From Jaltomata sinuosa (taxonomy: Eukaryota > Streptophyta > Magnoliopsida > Solanales > Solanaceae): 64,000 nucleotides of DNA. Positions 35,132 to 46,510 of the stretch are shown in pieces. Numbering within the stretch: position 1 is the first letter of the stretch; each line of letters opens with the position of its first letter. Position numbers and translations under genes: made by a program. The stretch covers positions 1 to 64,000 of the forward strand of contig QJPP01003157.1 of assembly GCA_003996215.1 (NCBI GenBank), written 5' to 3'. Below the pieces are notes generated by a model. It was not told the origin of the DNA. It saw nothing but the letters and a program-made list of their open reading frames with translations, and searched no databases.

Positions 35132-36320
35132 ATGAATGAACAACAGTGTGAGGCAGCAAGGCTTGCTGCAGCCCAGTAGCACCTGAACGATGATGGCATT
35201 GAGATTGATACTGCTTTTGGTGATGAGGTTGCAGCGGATAATGTTGACAATGTTGCACTTACCGGTCAAAAGCCGCAATGGAGGGGTAGAGGTAGACCAC
35301 AGTCAAGGCTTTTTGCCTTGGATGATGATGATAATACCGACTTGGATGGAGTGGGTGCTACTGGGGCCATTTTTCTTACCCCGTTAGGACCTGGTGCTAA
35401 GTTCAATATCACCAGTATAATAATTCAACTACTGAACTTTAAGGGTCTATTTAGAGGAGTGGCTGGTGACGATCCAAATAGACACTTGATGAACTTTGTG
35501 GGACTCTGCAAATCCTTTGAGCTATCGGGAGTGAGTTAGACTTCTATTAGGCTTAGGTTGTTCCCGTTATCGTTGTCTGATGAGGCAGCACTATGGTTGA
35601 AAGAGATAACTCCCGATTCTATAACAAATTGGGGTGAGTTTAAAGAAGCTTTCCTATAAAGGTTCTTTCCTCCTTCTAGAATGTTACAGTTGAGGGACGA
35701 GATTAGTAACTTTAGGCAGCAACTACATGAGGCTTTGCATGAAACCTGGTTGAGAATTAAGAAGAAGTTGACTCATTGCCCAAATCATCAGTTGATGGAC
35801 AAATTCTTGATGTAGACATTCTACATATCACTGAATTTGGCTACCAAGCCGACACTTGATAATGCTGCAGGTGGAGCATTCATGGGGCTTACTTTAATTG
35901 AGGCCACTACTATCTTGGACCGTCTTACCAAGACAAATAGATCTTGCCATACGCGGGATTTAGAGGTGTTTGGAAGTACTTATGTTTTGGTATATCAGCT
36001 GAGTAGCATTGAAAAGATAAAGAGCGGGAACAAAACATGGTCCAATTAAAGACAGAGATAGATATGCTGAAGAAGCATTTGTTGGCAGGAGGAATTGAGA
36101 AAGTGAAAGTGGTGGGTTCCCAAGGTAGAGCAGCTGAGTCAGAATTTGACAAAGAATCTAATTATTTGACGGGTTTCCAGGATGATGGCCAAGGAAACCA
36201 AGGTTGGAACTACCAGAAGGACAACTATTATGAGAAGGCTGGCTACAGGGAGCGAGATCAAGAAAACTGGAAAAATAAAGCTGATACAGGTGGGTTGTAT
36301 GTACCACCTAGAAATTAAGA
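35132..36320 (+). pseudogene. Element E1 gag (broken)
   Basis: Start ATG at 35132 (MNEQQCEAARLAAA). An acidic and Gly-rich first part is followed by the capsid signature of this clade, FRGVAGDDPNRHLMNFV (about 35450-35500). ALWLKEITPDS and LRDEISNFRQQL follow. The C-terminal part (36037-36318) is rich in Lys, Glu and Asn and lacks a clear zinc knuckle. In-frame stops lie at 35537 (TAG) and 35657 (TAA); both recur in E2. Further stops and a frame change follow near 35814 and 36048. Confidence 0.83.
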
Positions 36321-36329
36321 GAGAGTTAA

Positions 36330-37340
36330 TAATGAGGTAGGGACGTCCAAAATGAAGAACATGTTAGCCAAGGTATTGTTGAAGGTAGAATCGACTGACT
36401 TTGGGGTAAAGAAGATGAAAGGTGAGTTATCGTCCATAAGTCAATTGGTGGATTCACATTCTACCTCTATTACGTAGTTAGAGCAGCAGATAAGGAAGCT
36501 TTTGGCAGATCTAAAACAATGAAAGAGTGGTAGCTTGCCTAATGACACCATACAAAACTCGTGGAATGATGGGAGTTGTATGGCGATTACTACAAAAAGT
36601 GGAAAAGCACTATTGAAATCACATTCGCTAATTTAGACCTAGAAGGGTAATATTGCTAATGATGATGAGTTAGTAAATGATGAGAATAAGGTTGATGGTA
36701 GTGTGGGTGTACCTGCTGAAAAACCCATCGTGGTGGAGGAAGCTACTCAAGTGCTTAAGGAGAAAAGCAAGGAAGTTGAAAAACTTCCAACTCAAATACC
36801 CAAGCTTCCTCCTCCATTACCTCACAGGATCAAAAAGAAGGTGGAAGATGGCAAGTTCCATAAATTCATATCTATGCTCAAGAAGATATCGGTGAACATC
36901 TCTTTGGTGGATGATCTTGCGCAAATGCTGGATACACCAAGTTCATGAAGGACTTGATAACTAAAAAGAGGTCGGTGAGTTTAGAGTTGGAAGATAACCT
37001 TCACCATTGTAGTGAAATATTGAGGTCGTTGGTCCAAAATAAGGACGATCCGGGTGTCTTTACCATCCCCTGTACAATTGGGGAATTCAACTTTGCAAAG
37101 GCACTATGTGATTTGGGAGCTAGCATTAATTTGATGCCGCTAACTATTTATCAGTAGTTGGGCTTGGGAGCCCCTAAACTTACTACCATGAGGCTACTAA
37201 TGACCGAAAGATCAGTAAAGCAACCAGTGGGCATACTTTATGACGTGCTAGTGAAGGTTGGCAAGTTTATATTTTTGACAGACATCGTAAGACTGGATTG
37301 CAAAGTAGATTTTGAAGTGCCCATAATCTTGGGATGACCC
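36330..37340 (+). pseudogene. Element E1 gag-pol linker and protease (broken)
   Basis: An acidic linker rich in Glu, Lys and Val (KPIVVEEATQVLKEKSKEVE, near 36720-36780) is followed by PPPLPHRIKKK. The aspartic protease FTIPCTIGEFNFAKALCDLG, then ASINLMP, lies at about 37055-37140; it carries DLGA where active copies have D-S/T/L-G-A. It ends at an in-frame TGA (37335) just before PFLA. The stops at 36640 and 37335 are shared with E2; a TAG at about 37153 is private to E1. Confidence 0.85.
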
Positions 37341-37399
37341 TTTTTAGCTGCTGCTAGTGTACTGGTTGATATGGAGAGCAATGAATTGACATTCAGGCT

Positions 37400-39290
37400 G
37401 AATGATGATATCGTCAAGTTTAATATTTTCAAGTCAATGAAGTAGCCAAGAGACATGAGTGTAGTCTAGGTTATTTATGTGATTGTTGATTCTGAAGTAA
37501 AGGTAACGGTTGAGAAGAGGTTTGCTATGGAGACTTTGGCTGCAGTAATGATGAACTTCGATGGTGATGACATCTTCGACTATGAGGAGACAGTAAATGC
37601 TTTGGTAGGAATGGGTTCTTATTCTTATGATTAAAAAAAGCTAGACCTGGACATAAAAACTAGATCGACGCCTCCAGCAAAGACTTCAATTGAAGAGGCA
37701 CCTGTGTTAGAATTGAAAACATTGTAGGGCCATCTCAGATATGTATTTTTAGGTGATAATAGCACATTGCCCATAATTATTGCGGTGGATCTTGTGGAGT
37801 GGCAGGTAGAGGCTTTATTGTCTATATTGCAGAGGTATAAAATAGTTATTGGCTGGACTATTGCAGATATCATTGGAATTCCACCGGTTATTTACACCTA
37901 TAAAATATAGCTGGAGAATGAGTGTACACCTACCACTGAACATCAACAAAGGCTAAATCCACAAATGCAAGAAGTGATAATGAAGGAAATAATCAAGTGG
38001 CTAGATGCAGGAGTGGTGTACCAAATTTCAGACAGTAAATATGTAACCCCAGTGCAATGTGTCCCAAGAAATAGAGGTATGACTGTGGTGGAGAATGAGA
38101 AGAATGAGTTGATTCCATTGAGACTAGTCACTGGGTGGCGGGTCTGCATGGATTACAAGAAGCTTAACTCTTGGACTTTGTGGGATCACTTCCCTATGGC
38201 CTTTATAGATCAAATGCTCGATAGAATGTCCGGGAGAGGATGGTATTTATTCTTAGGTGGGTATTGAGGTTACAACCAAATATCCATTGCACCAGGGAAC
38301 CAGGAGAAAACCACCTTCACATTCCCATATGTAACTTTTGCCTTTAGGCGCTTGCCTTTTGGATTATGTAATGCACCAGCAATGTTCCAGTGATGTATGA
38401 TGTACATCTTATCTGATATGGTAGAGGATATGTTGGAAGTTTTTATGGATGATTTTTTCGTGGTTGGTGATGCATTCGAAGACTGCTTGACTAATCTGAG
38501 TCAAGCTTTGCAAAGATGTGAAGAAGGAAATCTTGTCTTCAACTGGTAGAAATGACACTTTATGGTGAAAGAGGGCATTGTGTTTGGGCATAAGATATCA
38601 GTGAGAGGCATTGAAGTTGATTGAGCCATGATTGAAGTGATTGAGAAGCTACCTCCACCTATCTCAGTTAAGGGTGTCAGGAGTTTCCTTGTTCACGCGG
38701 GGTTCAATAGAAGATTCATCAAGGACTTGTCCAAGATTTCCAATCCATTATGCAAGCTTCTAGAGAAAGAAGTAAAATTTGTTTTTGATGATTATTGCTT
38801 GAAGGCATTTGAATAACTAAAGGAGAAGTTAGTGGTTGCGCTGATTATAGTTTCCCCAGATTGGTCCAAACCTTTCGAGGATATATGTGATGCAAGCGGT
38901 GTCGCGCTTGGAGTTTTTCTGGGCCACCAAAGAGATAAGCTTTTTCACCCTATTTACTATGCTAGCAAGGCATTGAATGGGGAGCAAAAGAATTACATAT
39001 TCACTAAGCAAGAGCTGCTGGCAGTTGTATATGCCTTTGAAAAATTTAGGGCATACCTATTTGGTATGAGAGTTGTGGTGCACACCCACATGCCGCATTG
39101 AGGTATCTCATGGAAAAGAAAGATGCCAAACCTCGATTTATCAGATGGTTATTGTTATAGCAGGAATTTGACTTTGAAGTCAATGACCGAAAAGGCTGTG
39201 AAAACCAGGTTGCTGACCATCTTTCCAGGCAAGAGAATGAAGGGAAAGTGGTAGATGGGATGGAAATTGATGACTCATTTCTGATAAGCA
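37400..39290 (+). pseudogene. Element E1 reverse transcriptase and RNase H (broken)
   Basis: Before RT comes a stretch of pre-RT sequence (AIIGWTIADI-like) ending in a TAG at 37908 shared with E2. RT shows MQEVIMKEIIKWLDAGVVY, CMDYKKLNSWTL and PMAFIDQMLDRM. The catalytic FMDDFFVVGD follows at about 38440-38470. RNase H and connection show RRFIKDLSKISNPLC (about 38708-38752) and ALGVFLGHQRDKLFHPIYYA (38900-38970). QKNYIFTKQELLAVVYAFEKF and VVVHTHMPH follow, where a TDH is usual. Stops near 38266, 38390, 38550, 38625 and 38815 break it. Confidence 0.88.
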
Positions 39291-40560
39291 TGTGTTGTCC
39301 ACTTCACTTAATCTTCTGCCATAGTATGCTGATTTTACCAATTACTTAGTCAATGACATAATGACGGAGGAACTGAACTTCCACCAGAGGAAGAAATTTC
39401 TACATGATGCAAGTAGGTATTTTTTGGATGAGCCTTATCTATTTCGACTGTGTGCTGACAACATAATCAGAAGATATGTACCGGAAGTGGAGATGATGAG
39501 CATTTTGTAAGCCTGTCATTCTTCCCTAGTTGGTGGGCATCATGTGGGTGATCGCATTGCGCAGAAAAATCTTGCAATATGGGTATTACTGGCCCACGAT
39601 TCACAAGGATGCCCATGACTTGGACAAAGCTTGTGACCGGTGCCAAAGACAAGGAGCTATATCTCAGAGACAAGAGTTTCCCCTTTCCATGATCATAAAA
39701 GTTGAGTTGTTCGATGTTTAGGGCATCGATTTCATGGTCTCATTTGGAAGTTCCTATGTGAACAAGTACATCTTGGTAGTAGTTGATTATGTGTCGAAGT
39801 GGGTAGAGGTTGTTGCTTTGGCTGACAATGAAGGGAAAAGTGTGGTTGCCTTCTTAAAGAGAAACATCTTCTCTCGGTTTAGCACTCCTCGCACAATCAT
39901 AAGCAATGGAGGGTCACACATTTGAAACAAGGCATTCCAGGCTACTTTGGCCAAGTACGGTGTGAAACAGCACAAAGATTCCACCCACAAGCCAATGGAC
40001 AAGTACAAGTGTCCAACTGTGAGATGAAAGAGATATTAGCAAAGTTGGTGAATTCTAATCAGAAGGATTGGACATGGAAGATTGATGATGCACTATGATC
40101 ATACTGAACAACGTTCAAAACATCGATAGGTATGTCTCCTTATCAACAGGTTTTTGGAAAAGCTTGTCACCTACCTTTCGAACTTGAGCATAAGGCCCTT
40201 GTGGTGATCAAGAAATTAAATCTTTGCTGGAAAGATGCCTCGGAGTTGAGGTTGGAAGAACTGAATGAGATGGATGAATTCCTGCTGCGAGCTTATGAAA
40301 GAGTTACTCTCTACAAGGAGAAAATGAAGTTGAATCATTACCAGAGGATTGAGAAGAGGGAACTTAAAGTCTGAGACTTAGTGTTGTTTTTCAACTCAAG
40401 GTTAAAATTATTTCCCAAAAAGTTCAAGTCCAAATGGTCCGGGCCTTTCAAAGTTAACCAAGTGTTCCCCTTCGGTGTTGTTGAACTAGAAAGCAAGGAC
40501 GGGGAACATTCAAAGTGAACGGACAATGGGTCAAGCAATATCTCGGCTTCTTGGAGAAGG
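39291..40560 (+). pseudogene. Element E1 integrase (broken)
   Basis: The zinc domain (39530-39721) shows HHVGD...AQKILQYGYYWPTI and CDRCQRQG. The core starts GIDFM after a TAG at 39719 (TAA in E2) and shows VVDYVSKWVEV. The second catalytic Asp is Asn (ISNGGSHI, near 39902-39925), so the active site is lost. The C-terminal part is clear at 40132-40374 (SPYQQVFGKACHLPFELEHK, then ALVVIKKLNLCW). Frameshifts occur near 39970 and 40380. Confidence 0.87.
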
Positions 40561-40904
40561 TAAAAGTGTTGTTTGTGGTGTATCTTGATAAAGTCTGAGT
40601 AATCAAAATACCCGCATTGTGCTGCGATGTTAAATCAGGTGCTACTTGGGAGGCAACCCAAGTTTACTTCTTTCATTTTATTTGTAGTTGTTTATTTGTG
40701 TATTTTGAATAGAGTTATGTGTGTTCGATGCGGAGAGAAGGACATGGGCATGATGTGAATAAAGTTGGTGAAATACATAAATATTGGTAGGTCACAAAGG
40801 GGGACAAAATGGGTCGTCTTCAAAGAAAATAGACCATTCCATCGTCTGTTGTAACATGAAGAAAAATTGAAGTCACTGGTTTATGTTTGTAGGAGAATGA
40901 GAGT
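40561..40904 (+). other. E1 post-pol region
   Basis: It holds the block TGCGATGTTAAATCAGGTGC and CTTGGGAGGCAACCCAAG (about 40618-40663), which I know from the end of pol in Athila-type elements. The rest is non-coding to my eye. There is no envelope-like frame. The exact border with H is not visible. Confidence 0.6.
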
Positions 40905-42363
40905 CAAAACGGTCCAAGGATTGCCTGAATCGATGAAAGAATATAGATACTTTCTATGCATGTCCGCCTCGGTCTCCCAAGTGGTCTCCTCAATCAGACT
41001 ATTCTTCTATTGGACTTTTACTGAAACAATCTCCTTAATCCTCAATTTTTGGACATCTCTATCAAGAACAACAACAACTTCCACTTCATAAGAGTGGTTT
41101 TCATCCAATAGGACCATATCCCAGCAAATTATGTAGTCACCATCTCCGTGGTACTTCTTAAGAATGGACACATGAAATATGAGATAAACTCCTAACAAAC
41201 TCGGAGGCAACACCAATCTATAAACCACCAAGCCCACATTCTAAAGAATCTCAAAATGTTAAATATATCTTAGAATCAACTTACCATGCTTCCTAAATTG
41301 CATATCACCCTTCATGGGTGAAACCTTGAGCAGGACCTGCTCACCTTTCATGAAATTCATATCTTTCACCTTTCTATATGCATTATCTTTTTGCCGACTT
41401 AAACCGCTAAGAGATTCTCTTGAATGAACTTTAACTTTTCTCTAGCGTCTCTCAGAAGATCGGTATCCCACGGTCTCACTTCAAATGATTCAAACTACCA
41501 ATGGGATACCTACATCTCCTATCATATAATGCTTCAAATGGAGACATATCTATTCTCGAACGATAACTAGTGTAATAAGCAAATTTAGCCAACGATAGAT
41601 ATTGATCCAAAGGACCCCAAAATCCATCACACACGAGTGGAGCATGTCCTCCAATACATGAATCATTCGCTCAGACTACCCACTAATATGAGGGTGAAAA
41701 TTTGTACTTAGGTCAAACCTAGGACCCAACTCTTTATGCAACTTCTGCCAAAAATTAGAAGTGAAATGGGTAGCCCTATCTAAAATAATTGAGATAGGCA
41801 CCCCATGGAATCAAAACACCTTCTGAGGTAAATGTTGGCTAACTTATCCGCATTGTAAGTCACCTGAACATGAATGAAGCTCGCAGACTTCGTCAATCTA
41901 TCCATAATAATGCACATCGAATCATACTTCCCCAAAGTCTATGGAAGACAATCCATAAAACTTATGGCTATTCTCTCCCACTTCCATTCAGGAATGAATA
42001 TTCTCTGAAGAGTACCACTAGGCTTCTAGTGCTCATAATTCACTTGCTGAAAGTTCTAACACTTAGCCATAAAATCGACTACGTCTCTTTTCATTTGACC
42101 ACACAAATAATGCTGCCTCCAATTGTGATACATCTTTGTCACTTCACGATTTATATAATACTTAGAACAATGAGCCTCAACTAAAATCATAAGGATCAAC
42201 TCATTGACATGGGGCACACAAACTCGCCTTTTTAATTTGAAAAACACCTTCATCATCAATTATGACCTCGTAGGCATCACCCCGCTACACTTTGTCAAAA
42301 CGTTTACTCAATTTAATATCACAAAATTGATTACCCTTAATCTGATCAAGAAATTAGGACTTT
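40905..42363 (-). pseudogene. Element H integrase and chromodomain, left part
   Basis: Minus strand, from the right: the spacer after RNase H, then VFFKLKRRVCVPHVNELI and MKRDVVDFMAKC (42056-42259) of the zinc domain. Core fragments follow with stops (about 41450-41980). GLVVYRLVLPPSLLGVYLIFHVSI lies at 41007-41237. The chromodomain LDRDVQKLRIKEIVSVKVQ and ETTWETEADMHRKY ends near 40915. It is a chromovirus like B. No 3' LTR of H follows on the left; E1's tail abuts it. Element I interrupts it at 42364. Confidence 0.85.
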
Positions 42364-44593
42364 TGTCATGCCCCGAGGCTACCCCCTAGACTCAACATGA
42401 TTCTTAGTGTCACAAGTGATTCCAAGATAACCCATGGCCTGGCATATCTAGACAATTTTAGTTAAAAACATATATTGTGTAGAAGATGAAAACAATTAAT
42501 ATTTAAAGTGGGAAAGAACCCAAAGAATGTCTGAATATATATAAATATATGTATAAAGTATAGTGATGACTGAAAATAATACTAACAAATGAAATCTGAA
42601 TCTAGTCTATGTTTGAAAGTCTCTAACTGATATAAGTTGCAAGGACATACCCCAAGCTAACTCTACTAAACTGAAACTGAAGTATAAAAACTGAAAGATA
42701 AAATATGTCTATCATCCTTGTACTATAAGTACTCACCACGGAAGCTACTTAGTACGGACTGGAAGTCGAGCTAAGTGTGATCTAGATGCTAAGCGCCCGA
42801 TCGTACATCATACAATGATTTAGCACAAAAGTATGCGTCAATATTTCGAATGTACTGAACATGCGGGATATGTACTAAGTTGTACAACATAAAAGCTGAA
42901 CATGGAAATATAGACTGAAGCATAAACTGAATGATAAGATGGATATAGTGAGAAAATACTAACATGAACATATAATATTTTGAGCTGAATAACTGAAATA
43001 AATACTGAGTACATGGTCAATGCAATATGAGTCTGACTGTGGGAGATAATTAACCGACATACTCCAAGTTGAGCTAACTATGGGGCCAACCTGTAACCCT
43101 GGATGGAAGGGTGTTCATACCTTGCCAAGGGTACAAACAAGTCTGACGTGGATCCACTAACTGATGTCCACAAGGGACAGAGGTGTGTAGCCTAACTTGA
43201 CAGTTGACCCCTCTTTACAACTATGGTAGCGCTGTAGTTCTGGGATTGGGGCACTGCTACTAAAGGTCTTAGCCTAATCTGTTAGCTAAGCCTTTGTCCC
43301 ATCATCCTCCCGCTAAGTCTACTCCCAACGGAAATATAAGCAATAAAATGCAAGCTGAAATACTAGATAACTCAAATATTGACAATGATCTGAGAATGCA
43401 CATATATATATGTATACTGAAACTGATGGCATTCTAATACTGAAACATGATCATCTGAATTGTTTGCCTAGCAAGCATAATTTATGAATACTAAAATTTA
43501 GACATGCTAGGGTTTCTGAGTCCTGAACATGTGACTATACTAACTCTCCAAGAAATATGAAATAGATATCAACATAAGCAATAAAAATCTGAATTACAAT
43601 GAATCCCTGAGATTTTTGAATTCTTGGTCTGAACAAATTTATGGAGAATTGAAAAACTAGTTGAAATAGGGACTCAATGGGTGAAAGGAACCCATTGATT
43701 AAATTCCACATACTTGGAGAAGAATATATGGAAGAACTTCTTTGGTTTAGGGCTGAGCTTGAAGAAGACCTTCTGTTTGTTCTTGAGAGAAAACTGTTGC
43801 CTATTTTCTCTTTTCTTTTCTAATTATCTGATGATTTTTGGAGAATAGGTGATTTAGGTAGTTTTTGACTGACTTATTAGGCTTAGAATAACAAAAACAT
43901 CATAGCTTAGGCTTTAAAAGAGGAAGGAAAAGTTCAGAATACCCCTGGGAAATTTAAAAGAACTCTGCTGAAAATTGCGACATAGGGATCACGACTTGGT
44001 TGACAGACCATAGTCCTGGATGATGGACCATCAACTGAGTCATGGTCCTATCCAGGAGTCTTTCGGGTTCTTTGATCTGATGAAATTGCGACTCCACAAG
44101 ATGGATCATGCTTCTGAACGATGGTTCATCATGTGGCTCATGGTTCCTAGGCTTTAACTGAGGGCTTTATGGTCTGAGGATTCCATGAGTTCACAGGATG
44201 GACCGTGGTTCTGAACAATGGTTCATTGTGTTACTCGTGGTTACTGGGCCCTGAACTGAGGGTCCTCTGATTAATGGAAACCATGAGTGACAGGACGGAC
44301 TGTGGTTCTAAACTATGGTCTGTGGTTCTGAGGGAGGAAATTGGTACTTCTCTGATCTTGTGATCCATGAGTCAAATGATAGTTTGTGGTCTTGCACTGT
44401 GGTTCGTGATCCGACTCGTGGTTACTGGAACATGAATTGGGGTCTATTGGAAATGTGAATTAAGGTTGAGACGACGGACTGTGGTTCTGAACTACGGTCT
44501 GTAATCCTAACCGTGGTTCCTAGAAACTTGAAATTTTCTGAATTTTTCTGCCGAGTACAGTTCAATAGCTGGTTCATATACTGGGGTGTTGCA
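42364..44593 (-). repeat. Element I 3' LTR (left copy)
   Basis: Ends TGTCATGCCCC and GGGGTGTTGCA. It matches 49653-51917 throughout. On the minus strand it holds the palindrome cluster, the GGGGTATT block and a weak TTTTAAAG box (about 43910-43920). Confidence 0.93.
43985..44525 (-). repeat. Palindrome cluster of element I left LTR
   Basis: About six modules of 80-95 bp hold words such as GACGGACTGTGGTTCTGAAC, ACTACGGTCTGT, GATGGTTCATTGTG and ACTCGTGGTTACTGG. Pairs such as GACGGACTGTGG and ACTACGGTCTGT can fold on each other. Confidence 0.75.
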
Positions 44594-44609
44594 ACATCTC
44601 CTCCTTGGG
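44594..44609 (-). other. Polypurine tract of element I
   Basis: Minus strand CCCAAGGAGGAGATGT directly before the 3' LTR, one change from that of A in the purine core. The stem-loop at 44611-44628 (minus TCATTT-AAGGAC-GAATGA) is just upstream; its closing U-G pair would be a wobble in RNA. Confidence 0.85.
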
Positions 44610-44818
44610 ATCATTCGTCCTTAAATGAAGACTAGACAAGCTGAGTTTGGAGGAAAAGAGTTGCAATCCCTACCAACTAAGTAATAAAAGATGATATCTA
44701 ACTGAGTTGAGTTCAATGGATATAAAACATGTTGAAATGCAAGGATAACTGAGAGAAACAAGATGCTGAGACTAAATTACACAAGAGTAAACTGAGAGGC
44801 TGGAGCAGAACTATTACC

Positions 44819-46510
44819 TCAAGCTAAAACTGAATCAGGGGGAAAGAGGTAAGGGTACTTGGCCATCATGGTTGCTTCTACTTCCCAAGTAGCTTCCTCT
44901 ATGGAATGATTCTTCCACAAAACTTTTACTGAAGTGACTTCCATATTTCTTAACCTACAAACTTTACAGTTAAGAATCTCAACTGGAGCCTCCTCATAGG
45001 TGAGGACATCCTTCACAGCCACACTGTCTAAAGGCACTATCAATGTCGGATCACCCACACACTTCTTTAGCAAGGAAATGTGAAAGACTTGATGGACCGC
45101 TGTTAGATCTCCTGGCAACTCTAACTCATAAGCCATACTACCAATCCTTTTCAAGTTTTTATAAGGGCCTACATACCTGGGACTGAGCTTTCCTTTCTTG
45201 CCAAATCTCATCACCCCCTTCATGGGTGACACTTTCAGGAATACCCAATCATCGATTTCAAACTCTAAGTCCCTTCTCCTCACATCTGCATAGGACTTAT
45301 GACGACTTTGAGCTATTTTCAACCTCTCTCTGATGAGCTGAACTTTCTCCATAGCCTCATGAACTGAATATGGCTCAACCAAGGCTGCTTCACCTACTTC
45401 AAACTAATCAACTGCTGACCTGCACTTACGCTCGTAAAGTACCTCATATGAGGCCATCTGAATATTAGAGTAGAAGCTGTTATTATAGGCAAACTCTATG
45501 AGAGGTAGGTGATCATCCCAACTACCCTTGAAATCTATCACACAAGCTCTCAACATGTCCTCTAAGGTCTGAATGGTACGCTCTACCTGACCATCTATCT
45601 GTGGATGAAATGTTGTACTGAGATTCATCTGAGTACCAAGACCCTTCTGAAATGATCTCCAGAAATGAGATGTAAGTTGAGGACCCCTATCTGAGATGAT
45701 AGACAAGGGAACCCCATGTAACCTGAATATCTCGCTGATGTTGAGTCTGGCATAGTCCTCCGCTGAATCTATAGTCTTCACAACCAAGAAGTGAGCTGAC
45801 TTAGTGATATTGTCTACTATCACCTAAATGGAGTAATGTTGTTTGTGAGTATGAGGTCAACCCGTAATGAAATCCATGTTGATCACTTCCCACTTCCAAG
45901 TAGGAATGCTAAAATCCTGTGTCACACCTCCTGGTTTCTGATGTTCTACTTTAACTTATTGACATTTGGAACACTTAGCTCCAAAATCTGCAATGTCCCT
46001 CTTCATGCCGTTCCACTAATAGACTTCCCATAGATCACGGTACATCTTAGTGGCACCCAGATGAATAAAATATCTATAATTATGGGCTTCTGTAAGGATC
46101 TGCTGCCTCAACTCACCCATATTAGGTACACATAAATGGCCCTGGTGGTGAAGCACACCATCTCCCTCTTAGGAGAAAACCTCTACTCTTTGCTGATGAA
46201 CTGTACCTTTCAACTGAAGTAATATGGGATCACTATCTTATTTCTCTTTAACCTCCGCTACCAATGAAGATTCTGATCCATTCTAGACTATCACAACACA
46301 ATCTTTTGTGTCCATAGGGAAAACTCCTAAACGAGCAAGCCTATGAACATCTCTAGCTAATTCTTTATTCTCTTACTCGACATGTGACACACTACCTATG
46401 GACAATCTACTGAGGGCATCATCCAATACATTGACCTTACATGGATGGTAGAAAACATTCATATCATAGTCTTTGAGGAACTCAATCCACCTTCTCTAAT
46501 AAAGATTCAA
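44819..46510 (-). pseudogene. Element I integrase and chromodomain (broken)
   Basis: The C-terminal part is one open frame of 187 codons (44819-45382) with PMKGVMRFGKKGKLSPRYVG and the chromodomain NMEVTSVKVLWKNHSIEEAT. The core (45404-45823) keeps IISDRGPQL and the Glu in DGQVERT, and continues through EFAYNNSFYSNIQMASYEVLY. The zinc domain and spacer (about 45940-46500) carry several stops. A stop at 45833 cuts off the start of the core. It is better kept than the integrase of A but still broken. Confidence 0.9.

Larger units (their letters stand above)
34012..40900 (+). mobile_element. Element E1: Athila-type Ty3/gypsy element, truncated
   Basis: A truncated 5' LTR (34012-34930), an Asp tRNA primer site, gag, protease, RT/RNase H and integrase follow in order. 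A post-pol block typical of this clade (about 40600-40670) comes next. No 3' LTR is seen before homology to element H begins near 40905. It matches E2 closely from 34012 to about 40480. Protease (LCDLGASINLMP), RT (MDQMLDRL-type) and integrase tail (PYQQVFGKACHLPFELEHKA) point to the Athila clade, which lacks a chromodomain. Confidence 0.87.

Noticed and set aside
40561..40904. Envelope-like gene after pol in E1
   Set aside because: Some Athila elements have one, but only about 340 bp without an open frame lie here.
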